A DNA stretch of 64,000 nucleotides. Origin: Poa pratensis. Its lineage: Eukaryota; Streptophyta; Magnoliopsida; Poales; Poaceae. Where the stretch lies: the NCBI GenBank assembly GCA_947311845.1, contig CAMZMU010000069.1, positions 12,312,351 through 12,376,350 on the forward strand, in the 5' to 3' direction. Every line of letters starts with the position of its first letter. The stretch's first letter is position 1. The position numbers and the translations under genes were made by a program. Shown here piece after piece: positions 19,754-31,384 of this stretch. The notes below the pieces were generated by a model. That model saw nothing but the letters and a program-made list of their open reading frames with translations, was not told the origin of the DNA and did not search any database.

Positions 19754-21930
19754 TGAGATAGTGTCGGTTCTTATGATTGATCCCTCTTGATTTTCCGCTT
19801 AGTTAGCTCCGTACCACTGTACCAGGTCTGTTTCTCTAACAGTCTAACCTATCTATGCGACTAGAGATGACAAAATGATAGATCGGTGCATGTCTTAGTG
19901 TCGACGTGACGGTGTCTACTTTGTTGATGTGAAAGATGACACACTGACGACATGCAAGTACGATTGCGCGATTGTGTTAGGTTTGGGGCTCGCACAACAA
20001 CAGATCGAGTAGGGGCATGACAAGCAGCTATAGTTGATAGCTCCTACCTCTATGTACGTGCTCTATTTTTTCCCAAGGACTTGGCCACCCATGAGTATAA
20101 GATTTTCACCCGATCAGTCATCTGTCTAAGTCTAGCATCGTAGGGTTTTGTAGAGTACGACTGCAAAGTAGTTTGACAAGTTAATTAGCATATATATATG
20201 TAAGTTGAAAACAAATGCAACTACTCTGTGTTATCTTGTCACCGTTGCAAATGTACTTTCACCTACCACTCTAATAACTCTAGCCTCTAGGCGATTAGGC
20301 CGTATCATGTATGCCGTGCTGGCCATGCATTACCCAGCTGGTGTGTGCAGACAGGCGACACGTGGCGAGGCCCATGGGCTTCCAGTTCCAGTTCCTGCCC
20401 CGACACGCGACAGCTTCTTCCCTTGAGATTGCTTTCTCACGAGATCACGTCACGCCACTCGATCTCTTTCGGTCTGTCCTTCCCGTGGTCTGTTTCCCAT
20501 GTCGCCATCGCAGACAAGAAGGCTCCCCCAACCGCACCACCGGCCGGCGCTCGGCTGCGGCTCGCCACATCACACCGCAACACAACGCGAAGGAGACGAT
20601 CGAGGAGATCTTACAAATTAGTACAATATTGATTGATTGATTCAATAAGAGGATGATGGAGCTGTGCTGATCGACATGCCGTAGATTAGCACAACACGAC
20701 TTGTGTATGCAATGGTTTGTCTCCGCTAATTGGCACGCGTGCTAGCAAGAGGAAGGCTTAATCCCACCCAGCTACTCGCTGATTGTTCATCGATCCGACT
20801 AGGCCTCCACAATGGCCATGTTCATACATATATAGCTCATGGGTGGTGCCAACTAAGATTTCGTCTGCACTATGTCACCTTCGTGTAAGATATATAGGAT
20901 TTCATCCTGTTTTTTTTTTGGTTACAAGCATTTCACTACCTTGTTTTTCAATGATTAAATCCATAGTTAGTTGGGGCGTCCCTAGCTAAGAGCATCTTCA
21001 CAGGCACAACCAGATTTTTTGGACAACACACACCAAAATGTGTCCGCTTTGTAGGTGTCGGACACGTCCCGCATTATGAAGGTGGTGTCCCTAGCGGCGC
21101 CCCCAAATCCACCTAACAAGGGCCAAACTCATTGACCCTCTATGACTATTTATTTTATTTTTATCATAACCCGAATCAAACATGGCACGCCAACGCGCGT
21201 ATCCACAGAAGATCCGAGGAATGGATCGCCTCGGGGCTACTCTCGCAATCGATTGGGCCCGCATGTCGTATCCATCCCTTTCTAAATCTCTCACATTCAC
21301 CACACCAATGCAATTGCGGGTGCCTTTACCCTGCTGGTTGTCGTCGGCTGCGCATCGTAGAGCTCCGGCAAGCCACCGCTGCCGAGGACCCTCCTAGCGC
21401 GTGTCCTTGCCAGGACGGCGAGCTCTATGAGTAGCAGCACACGCCGGAGTGGACGCGCCACAGGGACCATGAAGAACTGAGAGTGTGTGTCCAAGTTGCC
21501 GGAGTTTGATGGCGGAAAAGGGGGATGGTCGAAAGAGAAAAATCGGGAGGAGAAAGAAGAGTGAAGATAGGTATGACAAGTGGGTCAATGCTGCAACAAT
21601 TTGAGTTTTTTTCCTTGGATGGAAAACAGGTACAAGGTTTAGGATAGATCGGAATTGACAAATTCAGAGTGACAACTTTCGAGATTCAAAGTTCGTGGTT
21701 CGATTTATCTTTTCGAAGATTTGTTTTGGACTTTTTCTTTGCAGTTTGCACTAATGTTAGTTTCCTTGTGTTGCTACAGTGCCATTTTTCGGGCTATTCT
21801 GCACACCTGACAACGACATCACGTGCTCCCAAGTACAACTTGACATGTATATATAACCACTTAATTAGCCAGCATGATGTTAATTAGTCACGTGTAGTTT
21901 CATACCACCGGACGATCTTGGAACAGTTTG
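19754..21930. other. Intergenic, upstream of kinase A
   Basis: No supported gene. Features seen are a G-box-like ACACGTGGC near 20359, a GC-richer patch at 20290-20600, and a segment at about 20990-21110 beginning GAGCATCTTCACAGG, which resembles the edge of small grass DNA transposons but lacks a confirmed partner end. Short open frames on both strands have no recognisable domains. Confidence 0.45.
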
Positions 21931-21939
21931 GCGCGTACT

Positions 21940-22050
21940 TTGACTAATGCCGTTTCGTGGATAAACAAAACTAGTTCTAGGTTTGACTTGCTTCTCCACG
22001 CGAGATCGCAAGTTGCACACACGTACGTACACACCATCATTAAAAGTCAA
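21940..22050 (+). promoter_or_regulatory. W-box-like cluster upstream of kinase A
   Basis: TTGACT occurs at 21940-21945 and 21983-21988, and in reverse (AGTCAA) at 22045-22050, all within about 330 bp of the ATG. TTGAC is the core bound by WRKY factors, common in defence-gene promoters. The distal gene B has a matching AGTCAA followed by a CGCG-rich segment and a CAGTTAGGCAG block. Function is inferred, and the motif is short enough to occur by chance. Confidence 0.45.
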
Positions 22051-22271
22051 ATTTTCGAACTAAACCCAGCCGCGCGCACGCGGCCTTTCAACAACAGTTA
22101 GGCAGCCACCTTCGATTTCCCGCCTTTTTCCTTCCTCAATCGCCTCGTCTGCAGTTCCAGCTGCTTCTCATCTCAAGCTCCGCTCCCCATAAAACCATGG
22201 CATTGTAGCAGACGTAGCTATCAAATGACCTCCACGTCCAACTCATCTCCACCACCACCCTGCCGGCCTCA

Positions 22272-25200
22272 ATGGCCAAGTTGCTCACCATCCTAATCAT
22301 CGTCATCATCATCTTCCATGTCGGCCTGATCGTGCCGATCGCTGTCTTCGCCGCCGCCATGGCAGCAGGAGCAGTGCCAGTGGCCGACGACCGGTCCGCT
22401 CTCCTCGCTTTCTTGTCAGACGTCTCCGCGGACCCCGGCGGCGCCCTTGCCGACTGGGAAGCACACCGGGGTTGTGCAACTGGACCGGCGTCACATGTGG
22501 CCGTGGTCCGCCGGGCAGGCGGCGAGTCACGCAGCTCGTGCTCAGCGGCCGCGGGATCAGCGGCGTTATCACGCCGGCGCTGGGACGGATGTCTTTCCTC
22601 ACGGTTCTTGATCTCTCGAGTAACGCTTTCGCTGGGATGATTCCGGCGGAGCTGGCGGCGCTGTCGAGGTTGACGCAGCTGAGCCTGACGAGCAACCTCC
22701 TCGAGGGCGCGATCCCCGCCGGGATCGGGCTCCTCCCGGAGCTCTACTACCTAGACCTCAGCGGCAACCGACTCTCCGGCGGCATCCCGGAGACGCTCTT
22801 CTGCAACTGCTCTGCGCTACAGTATATGGACCTTTCCAACAACTCTCTCGCCGGCGACATCCCCTATGTTGCCGAGTGCCGCCTCCCCAGCCTCCGCTTT
22901 CTCCTCCTGTGGTCCAACGATCTGTCCGGCCCGATCCCACCGGCGCTTTCCAACTCTCCCGTGCTCGAGTGGGTCGACTTCGAGTCCAATTACCTGGCCG
23001 GCGAGCTGCCGTCGAAGGTGTTCGACAGGTTGCCGCGGCTGCAGTACCTGTACCTCTCCTACAACAACCTCTCCAGCCACGACGGAAACACCAACCTCGA
23101 CCCCTTCTTCCGCTCCCTCACCAACTGCACCCGCCTGCAGGAGCTCGAGCTCGCCGGGAACGGTCTCGGCGGCAGGCTACCGCCGTTCATCGACAAGCTC
23201 TCCCGCGGCTTCCGTCAGATCCATCTCGAGGACAACGCCATCTCCGGTTCCATCCCGCCCAACATCTCGGGCCTCGTCAACCTCACCTACTTAAACCTCT
23301 CCAACAACCTGCTCAACGGCTCCATCCCGCCGGACTTATCTCGCATGCAGCGGCTCGAGCAGCTGTACCTCTCCAACAACCTCCTCTCGGGCGAGATCCC
23401 CAGGTGCATCGGCGAGCTGCCGCACCTCGGCCTCCTTGATCTCTCCGGTAATCTCCTAGCTGGTGCCATCCCGGACACGTTTTCCAACCTAACGCAGCTC
23501 AGGAGGCTGATGCTGCACCACAATCGCCTTGCCGGCACCATCCCCCCGAGCCTCGGCGACTGCCAGAACCTCGAAATCCTCGACCTCTCCTACAATGGTC
23601 TCCAAGGTGAGATCCCCCAGCACGTCGCCGCCATGAACAGCCTCAAGATTTATCTCAACCTCTCCAACAACCACCTTGAGGGGCCTCTCCCTATCGAGCT
23701 CAGCAAGATGGACATGGTCCTCGGGCTCGACCTGTCGTCAAGCGAGCTCGCCGGCGCCATCCCGTCGCAGCTCGGCGGCTGTGTCGCGCTCGAGTATCTA
23801 AACCTCTCCGGTAACGCGCTGCGAGGCGCGCTCCCGGCGGCGGTCGTGGCGCTGCCGTTCCTTGAGGCGATAGACGTATCGCGAAATGGGCTCTCGGGAC
23901 CACTGCCAGAGTCCCTGCTGGCATCGACGTCACTTCGGGACGCTGATTTCTCGTACAACAACTTCTCGGGAGTGGTGCCCCGCGCCGGCGTGCTCGCGAA
24001 CCTGTCTGCGGCGGCGTTCCGAGGGAACCCCGAGCTCTGCATCTCCGGGGATACCGGTATCCACGGTATTGCGACGTGCGGCGGCGCAAGTGGGCGCCGT
24101 GCTGCAGGTCGTCAGCGCGCGGTGCTCCCAGCTATTGTCGGCATTGTTGCAGCAGTTTGCGTCATGCTGGTATGCGCCGCCGGGTGCCGGAAGAGGCGGC
24201 GGCCGACGTGGGTCGGTGGCGTTGACGAGGACCAGGCAGCGGAGAGGGAGCACCCGAGGGTGTCGTACCGGGATCTTTCGGAGGCCACGGCGGCTTCGCC
24301 GAGTCAAACCTGATCGGCTCGGGGCGGTTCGGGCGCGTCTACGCGGGGATGCTCCGCGGTGGCGCCCGTGTCGCCGTGAAGGTGCTGGTCGAGCCGAAGT
24401 GCGGCGGCGATGGCGAGGTCTCTGCCAGCTTCAAACGCGAGTGCGAGGCGCTCCGGCGGACGCGGCATAAGAACCTCATCAGGGTGATCACCACCTGCAG
24501 CACGGCCAGCTTCAACGCGCTCGTGCTGCCACTGGTGCCGCACGGCAGCCTCGAGGCGCACCTCTACCCACACGACGGCGGCGGCGGCGGGCTAGGCTTC
24601 GGGCAGCTCGTGGGCATCGCGAGCGACGTGGCCGACGGGATGGCGTACCTGCACCACTACGCGGCGGCGAAGGTCGTGCACTGCGACCTCAAGCCGAGCA
24701 ACGTCCTCCTCGACGAGGGGATGCGCGCCGTGATCTCAGACTTCGGCATCGCGCGGCTCGTCGCCGGCGTGGACGGAGACGCCAGCAGCACGCACTGCAT
24801 CACCACCGGACTGTTGCAAGGCTCAGTTGGATACATGGCACCTGGTACGTGACAGTCGACATACACAAATGTTTGTTCATGCATGCATACACAGGAGTCG
24901 ACATACTTTGTTCATGAAATTTAGCTGATCTGACATTGATTAACACTAACTGTTTTTTTCAGAATATGGATTGGGAGGGCGCCCATCGGTGCGTGGCGAC
25001 GTGTACAGCTTCGGCGTGATGCTGCTGGAGCTGCTCACCGGGAAGCGGCCGACGGACGTCATCTTCAGCGAGGGGCTCACGCTGCACGACTGGGCCAGGC
25101 GGCACTATCCGCAGGACGTCGCCGGCGCCGTCGCCCACGCGCCGTGGCAGCGCGCCGACGTCGTGGACGGCACGGTGCCGGTGCCCGACATGGCGGTCGT

Positions 25201-25393
25201 CGATCTGATCGAGCTCGGTCTCGCCTGCACGCAGTACTCGCCGGCGCTGCGGCCCAGCATGGCGGACGTCTGCCACGAGATCACCTTGATCAAGGAGAAC
25301 CTCGCGAAGCACGGCGGCGCCGGCGCCCGCGCCGACGACGGTGACGGGTCGTTCTCGACAACCAACGATTCGCTGTTCTCCAACTCCAGTTAA
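22272..25393 (+). CDS. LRR receptor kinase A (non-RD, At2g24130-like), two apparent frameshifts
   Basis: Exon 1 is 22272-24844 and exon 2 24963-25393, with a GT/AG intron splitting the Gly/Glu codons just before EYGLGG. Allowing two single-base losses (G run at 22456-22458; GG at 24289-24290) it would encode about 1,001 residues. In order: a hydrophobic signal (1-35), an LRRNT_2 cap (ADDRSALLAFL, CNWTGVTC), a long LRR array, a transmembrane segment near 617-637 followed by RKRRRP, and a Ser/Thr kinase. The kinase has GSGRFGRVYAG, VAVKVL with the ATP lysine, VVHCDLKPSN, DFGIARL and GDVYSFGVMLLELLTGKRPTD. The HCD triad lacks the usual Arg, making it a non-RD kinase, a class enriched in immune receptors such as Xa21 and FLS2. 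Apart from the two breaks the frame is clean. It is either a recent pseudogene or carries sequencing errors. Confidence 0.85.
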
Positions 25394-25608
25394 TTAATTA
25401 ACACCGATCAAATTGACCAATCACTACACACAAGTTAATCGAGGGGGAAACCATTAGCGCACCCGCCACGTATATGTGTTGCAGCCTAGCAGCTTCGATC
25501 AACAGAGTGTTAATTCCTCGTGGCGCATTTGGTGATCTCTCGTCTCATATCTCTCAGCTGGCTGTCACTGACTCACTAGAACATTATTAGTTCATTGGAT
25601 AGTTAGGG

Positions 25609-26611
25609 GGATGTTTTACGGTACATCCTACTACATATTTTAGGCTGTAGTATTAAACGGATTCAACGGCTGATATAATTTGAGCTAGATTTAGGCCCAA
25701 GGACAACTTGGTAATTTGTTATTAATTGTAATTTTTTTGCCCATTAAGGCTAGCGAACAATGAAGCCGGCGGGCGGCGGCGCCGTTGGTCTCTGCGTGGA
25801 GCTCGTCTATGGTTAGCTAGCTCCTCATCTTGCTCGACCTGTTGATTTTCACTTCTCCCCGATCAGGGTGAACGACCACACAATTTATCGTCGACCGCTG
25901 GACGGCATCGAGTCCAACACTTCCTCCATCCGGCCGGCGCACGTCGGGGACGGCCAACTTAGACAAGTTCTTCGAGAACGTGCTGGGCGTGAAGGAAGAC
26001 ATCTGCTGCCTTGAGAGTATGGACCGTAATGATGAGAGCAGGACCACCCACGACGCCGGCGCCGTCAAGTCCCTCCGCTTTTACATGAACGACGAAGTCG
26101 AGCATGTCCTCCTCCGCGCCAAGACCACAGCGTTCCACTACCGCGTCCATTGCCGCCGGCCTCCTCAGCAGTTTGGACATGGTCCGGCGGATCGGTCGGC
26201 GAGGTGATTGCTCAGCACGAGCAATGGCGATGGACGGCGGCGGCGAGCTAGGCAGCACAAGCAGCTGCACACGTGCTGCAAGGCAGAGCAGAGCGAGGAG
26301 CCGCAAGCTAGCACAAGCGCACGAGCAGCTAGGATCAGCGCCATGCACACGAGTATGTGTTGGCCAGCTAGCTTGTCATGCAGACTACCGGGCATCAATG
26401 TCGGCGAGTTCCAGTCGCACATCCGGGTACCAGAAAAGCAGCCACAAGTGGGGGCTTAGTCGCCGGCCACCGAATTTGAAACAGTGTATTGTCTAAAATA
26501 CCCATCGAGCTTAAATATACTACACAAATTTTGTGTAGTACTTTCGTGCTGGGCCGTTGGATCGGGGGGAATAAACGGTCCAAAATCATTTGATGCACCG
26601 TAAAATAACTC
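25609..26611. mobile_element. Pack-MULE-like element carrying a gene fragment
   Basis: The ends share TTTTACGGT(A/G)CATC in inverted orientation with further degenerate similarity inward (GATxCAACGGC). A perfect 9-bp direct repeat TAGTTAGGG flanks them at 25600-25608 and 26612-26620, fitting Mutator-type insertion. There is no transposase. The interior holds a syntaxin-like coding fragment on the plus strand, so this looks like a gene-capturing MULE. It inserted about 210 bp after the stop codon of kinase A, likely within or near its 3' UTR or terminator. Confidence 0.8.
25956..26207 (+). pseudogene. Captured syntaxin (SYP1-type) fragment
   Basis: The frame reads NLDKFFENVLGVKEDI, then NDESRTTHDAGAVKSLRFYM, then DEVEHVLLRAKT. 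This follows the conserved N-terminal helical (Habc) region of plant plasma-membrane syntaxins (pattern D-K-F-F-E-x-V...N-E-x-S/T-K/R-T...H-x-A-x-A-V-K...R-M-x-x-D-V-E). A piece of the helix following 'LE' is missing, and similarity fades after residue 57 apart from a GHGPADRSAR remnant. No SNARE motif or membrane anchor is present. It lies inside the MULE, so a captured fragment is the simplest reading. Family match is from memory of the motif, not from a search. Confidence 0.6.
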
Positions 26612-26620
26612 TAGTTAGGG

Positions 26621-28380
26621 GAATGCCTACTACTAACTGCTAGTGCTAATTCTTTGAGTTGTTAATTCTGCAATGGAGATGACACTCGATGATTTAATCC
26701 ATCCATGAAGCAAACATGTCGGACTCCATTAGCCGGCCATATGCTTGATCATGTTAGCTTGCAGGACAAAAGGATATTGAGTTAGGTCATTATTCAGGTG
26801 CTCTCGCGACCAAGTTGACATAAACAAGTTCAAATTGCTGAAAACAAAGTCGGCACTGTTCGTTGCATCGAGGATCTATCGTGTTTCACCACCAGCAATA
26901 TGTAGTTTAATGTTGTCGCAGATTCGACAGGAACTTCCATACGCTGTTTTCAGCTTATTTAGGCTTTTCCATCAGCACGCTTACTAGCTTTAATCAGTCA
27001 GATTCAGGGCATGTAGCAGAAAGCGATCGACACACTGGTTCTGCTCAAGAAGGATTGTTACTTTAGACATTTTATTACTAATTAATGTCTGGGGTTTTGA
27101 CCTGCATATAATATGAAGGTGTCAAAGTATGATCTTTGTGTGTGTATATGTTCAGACTTAGTTTGTGACCCGAACATCATTATCTTGACTGGAAGAACAA
27201 GTTGAGCTTGATTAATGTAGGTTAGTAGTATCAGACACAGCACATGGAATATTGACCATGCAATATCACATAACATATAAAGATATCATAACTTTTGGGT
27301 TTTGTTGCGGCCAGAGTACCAGTAAGAAAAGATCGATGTGATGGTAATTCTCGCGGCTTCTTTTTGTTCTTGTTGCATTTGCGTATACCTGCCCGTATCT
27401 GACTCATTTGATTTGTCGGTGCTCTTTTTTGTACATTTTTTCGATAAAGGGCATTTTTTTATAAAAGACGTTTTATTACTGAAGAGTTTTAAGAATTACA
27501 TCCGGACTCTGTATAAATAGGATACAAACCGCAACAAGTCCAGGCAAAGAACAATAAAAAGGCGAAAAACTAGTAATCATGAGAAACTGTAGATCGCCTA
27601 TGACTATGAAAGACCAATATGAAAGTCACGCGGTCACCCATGTCGGGTAAACATATCACTCGCCGTGTCTTCCAGGCGTGTAGACCCCTACATAAATATG
27701 TCTCGATTCTCCACACGTTGTAGAGGTAACCATGCATACTCTTTTTCGTATTTAGATGCTTCCTCCTTTTTTTTAAAGGTACGTAGTAGAGTACGAACCC
27801 ATGAATGCAATGCTAATTGTTTATTTAGCCACAGTTATGTAGAACAACCAGAGATTATCATCTTTAGGAGAAAATGTGTTTTCCGAAAAGGAGGACAATG
27901 AGGTGTAAAATGGTTGAGATATCAAGACTTCGAAATCTATATGTGTGACTGGATTATTTATTTAGTCATGGAGGCGCTCACATCAACAAAGGCCCAGTGC
28001 GGCTCCAAAAGAGTTGTCTCTTGTCCACTCCTCTATCTGAACCTCTTCTTCTCGCCACCGTTGAGAATCGACCCATTGCGGCCGAGCCTTCCCGATGCCC
28101 TCGCCAACGGCATTGTCATCTAGAGGAAGCTAAGGACAACGCCGGACATGTATATAGTAGAGATCTAGTCAGGCGAGCTGTCGGTCATCGGCGACACGCC
28201 GGGAGGACGGCGCTGGATTTCATCGGCCGGATCTGACGCTACCTTGTGGCTTTCCTTCTCGGCACGGTGCTCCAATGGTTGGAGCCGCAGGCGACGGGGC
28301 GGGGGTAACTAAGGCCTATTTTTGGCTATACCCGCGGAATTTCCTACCATGATTACTGAACTCTTTTTGTACCCCCTTTA
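26621..28380. other. Intergenic, nothing firmly recognised
   Basis: AT-rich DNA with short frames. About 27420-27520 (T-rich, TAAAGGGCATTTTTT, TTTTATTACTGAAG) resembles the 3' tail of a LINE in minus orientation, but I found no coding part or target duplication. A small GC-rich patch at about 27960-28310 has no recognisable product. Confidence 0.4.
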
Positions 28381-28483
28381 GCCAGAACAGGCTAAGCCTG
28401 AGAAGATCAATGTGAAATTCCATCCTCCGAGGTCTCCTGTAGCTAATATCAAAAGCCAAAGAAGATGAGAGTGAAGCGCGAAC

Positions 28484-29377
28484 GAAGAAGAGATGAGAGC
28501 TCGTGAGAGGGGCATGATTCCAAATCCCATATCTTTTATGAAGATGTGGGAAGCTGAGTTCATTGCTTTGAGGCAGAGAAACCCTTATGATGATCCACAA
28601 TATGAAGATGTTGAGTATGATCGATTTTGGCGTGTTGCACATGAGAGGGCCTTCAAGAAAATATATGAGGTGCACAAATGTAAGTTTGCTCTTCACAAGG
28701 AACTCAACATGGAAAATTCTTAACTCAAGCCCGAGTACTTTGGAGAAAAGCAAAGCTTGTGAGTTGTGATCTTGGCTACCAAGTAATTATGACATTCACA
28801 TGCAAGTTTAGTGAAGAACCTGAGGCCCAATTCTACGCCACTGTTCATTTAGGGGAAGACGAAGATAGAACTTAACTTGGATGAGAGGTTATGATAGGAA
28901 GCTCTATTCTCGTACTTCCTTAGCTACTAGGATGCCAATTTAATGGTGCATCCAATCCTCGTGGAACAAGAATGCATGTTACGCCCGAGGCATTGAGCAA
29001 GAATTATTTGAGAAAAAAAAGCTACGGGTGGAACATGTTCTATGATTGGGAAGAACAAGGGCCTCAAGACCTTATATGCACATCATGCTGGGAACACCCA
29101 TGATACCCATGATTTTATTATCAACCTCATGTGCCACACGCATTCTCATAAAGATCGCCAAGTCGATTGGATGGATTTTCTGTGGCAGGAGATGTTTTCT
29201 GTAGTGATTTCTGGAAGAGTTCCTCCATATGCTCCCTATATGTTTGATCTTATCAAGTATCGCTTCCCTAGTATTGAGACTGAGTATTTTTTTACCATCC
29301 ATGAGTTCTTCAGGCTTCAAGTGAAGAAGGATAATACACCCCATGTGTCTTTCCAAAGTGATGATGAGGACATCTAA
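28484..29377 (+). pseudogene. Degraded transposon-type protein remnant
   Basis: Consecutive plus-strand pieces in shifted frames read coherently: FMKMWEAEFIALRQRNPYDD, then AQFYATVHLGEDEDRTL, then YLRKKSYGWNMFYDW, then a 111-codon frame (29042-29377) with WMDFLWQEMFSVVISGRVPP and YAPYMFDLIKYRFP. The style matches the poorly defined 'putative plant transposon protein' domain often found in Triticeae retroelements, possibly Athila-like; that assignment is tentative. Stops and frameshifts make it non-functional. No terminal repeats for this element were found. Confidence 0.45.
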
Positions 29378-29429
29378 TATGCCCAAGTATAGGAAGGAGG
29401 AAGAGATAGAATATCAACTTGAGATATCG

Positions 29430-29430
<1 letters not shown>

Positions 29431-29469
<39 letters not shown>
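29431..29469. repeat. (GTT)13 microsatellite
   Basis: Thirteen perfect GTT units, a likely polymorphic marker. Confidence 0.98.
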
Positions 29470-29715
29470 CCCTCACGACAAAGGGAGAAGCCTAGTGGCA
29501 AATGGAAACGGAGGCGATAAACAGTTGTATCCTTTTATTTGTTCACTCACACATTGGGCCTACTTACGAAGGATCGATGCAGAACAAGAAATAAATTTAC
29601 AGTATAATTGAACTAACTATTTACTCTACTTGTTCTTCTTTCGCAGTGCCTCCGCGCCATTGTCGTCCGCGGCGCGGTGTCGCTTCTTGTCGGTTGTCTT
29701 CTCCTCCGGCGCGAG

Positions 29716-30102
29716 CTACTCCTCCTTTGGCGCGTCCTTCTCTGGCGCCTCCTTCTCCGGCGCGTGCTCCTCCTCCTCCGGCGCGTACTTCTCTGGCGCC
29801 TCCTTCTCCGGCGCGTGCTGCTTTTCCTCCGGCGCCTCCTCCTCCGCCGCATGTTCCTCCTCCTCGTCGGAGTCGCCTTCTTCCTGGCTAGAATACGCCT
29901 CCGGCGGGTCCTTCGGCTCCTCATCCTCCGGCGCCTCCTCCTCTTCGGAGTCGTCTTCTCCTTGGCTCGAAGACGGCGGTTTCGAGTCGTCGGGGTCCGA
30001 GTCCGGTGGCCCGTCTTGATCCCACCATGGGACGTCACCGTGGTATTCACCGCTCGCGTCGTCGCTCGGGACTTCCTTGTTCTGCCACCAGGTTTCCTCC
30101 AT
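29716..30102 (-). CDS. Acidic repeat protein of a CACTA-family element
   Basis: The minus-strand frame starts at an ATG at 30102-30100 (MEETWWQNKEVPSDD...) and runs 129 codons. The first about 55 residues contain GDVPWWDQDGPPDSDPDD; the remainder is Glu-rich with repeats of the type EEEEHAPEKEAPEK, encoded by imperfect DNA repeats at 29735-29880. It sits on the left of the gypsy insertion in DNA continuous with the CACTA terminus at 38314. It is therefore probably an accessory ORF of that element; its function is unknown. The frame remains open upstream to 30309, but the internal ATG fits the conserved-looking start better. Protein-level expression is doubtful. Confidence 0.4.
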   Translation of the reverse strand: MEETWWQNKEVPSDDASGEYHGDVPWWDQDGPPDSDPDDSKPPSSSQGEDDSEEEEAPEDEEPKDPPEAYSSQEEGDSDEEEEHAAEEEAPEEKQHAPEKEAPEKYAPEEEEHAPEKEAPEKDAPKEE

Positions 30103-30457
30103 GGCGGTTTTGCTAGTCTGGTACAGAACGTGGGAGAGAACGAAGGGGCGAATGCGAGAACTGCCTGGCTTCGCGTGGTTCCAATCCCATTTTACTAGCG
30201 GCGAGCAGGCGGTTCTAATCCCTCGTGAATTAAGCCGCAATGAACATGTGCGTTTCCAGTTTGCAACTGCAATTTCCCAAGCACATCGCAAACGGATATC
30301 CATCCCCAATCGTTGCCATAGAGACCATTATTGGAAACGGAACCAAAATTATGACCGTTGCCAATAACATGGGCGACGGAGTCAATAATTTCTCTGTAAC
30401 CAATATTGACGGACCAGTCACGACACAGTTTGGTTAAGCCTCAGCGGAAACGGTAAA

Positions 30458-31372
30458 TGATGAGGACATCCCACATGTTGATACAACCGTTGCACCTACA
30501 ACCACAATACAAGGACCTCTCACACGAGCTCGTGCACGGCAACTTAATTATCAGGTACTTTCGTTTCTTGGAATCAATCCTCACATACATGAACATATGA
30601 TGCTGCCTAAATCGGATGTGTTTGTCACACTTAGGAATGATGGCCCTAGCATGGATGAGAGGGACAAACAATGGAGCCGGATCACACGTGGAGAGGATGG
30701 CAGCAAGCGTGGGAGGATTGAAGATAACGCCACAACTGGAGAATTCAGAACATTGAAGCCACCATAATGAGAGGAGAAGACTTGGACGAAATATAGAGTT
30801 TTCCACTTCATAATTTCGTCCATATATTCATATGGTGCTGCGTCATCTTTCAGTTATGGGCCAGGCCCATGTATTTTCGTCCAAATTCAGTACGTGAACA
30901 ATTAGAGTCCGTATAATTGGAAGGAAACCGACTTAGGGTGGATTTCGACCTCCTTTCCAAGGCTGACCGAATCCCCCTCTGTCCCTCCATATATACCTCC
31001 GTTAGGTCATCGTTTAGACTCGGATTTTATTTAGTTTAAGACTTAGCCATTGCTATTCTTCGCCATAGGCAACAGTGTCGGTTCAGACCTCTTGTACTAC
31101 GCACTTGCAGAATCCCATCTATAAAGCTTTCATCTTTTATCCGCAATATCTTGATTGCATCTATAATTCTTGATGGTTCTTCGATTGCCTGCAGGAATTG
31201 ATCTACGGATCAGGTTGATCTAGCCCCGGCGAGATCAATAGCCTCGGAAGTTGGTGTAGCGATTGCTAAGGCGCAACGTCCCACACGATTGTAGTCGGAT
31301 CGTCAACGTCGACCTCCACCCAAATCGAGAGTTATCCATCTCATCGAAAGATCGGGCACCTTTACCCTATCA
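30458..31372 (+). repeat. 5' LTR
   Basis: Starts TGATGAGGACATCCC and ends CCTTTACCCTATCA; 915 bp. It contains CCATATATACC near 30985 as a possible TATA region, with CTTTCATCTTT further on. It carries a copy of the polyprotein C-terminal coding region because the pol frame runs into the 3' LTR. Confidence 0.96.
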
Positions 31373-31374
31373 AG

Positions 31375-31384
31375 TGGTATCAGA
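31375..31384 (+). other. Primer binding site (initiator Met-tRNA)
   Basis: TGGTATCAGA two bases after the 5' LTR is the standard complement of the 3' end of plant initiator tRNA-Met, used to prime minus-strand DNA synthesis. Confidence 0.9.

Noticed and set aside
29613..30050. Arg-rich 145-codon minus-strand ORF and the plus-strand ORFs over the same repeats
   Set aside because: They are alternate-frame readings of the acidic-repeat ORF and its trinucleotide-like repeats.
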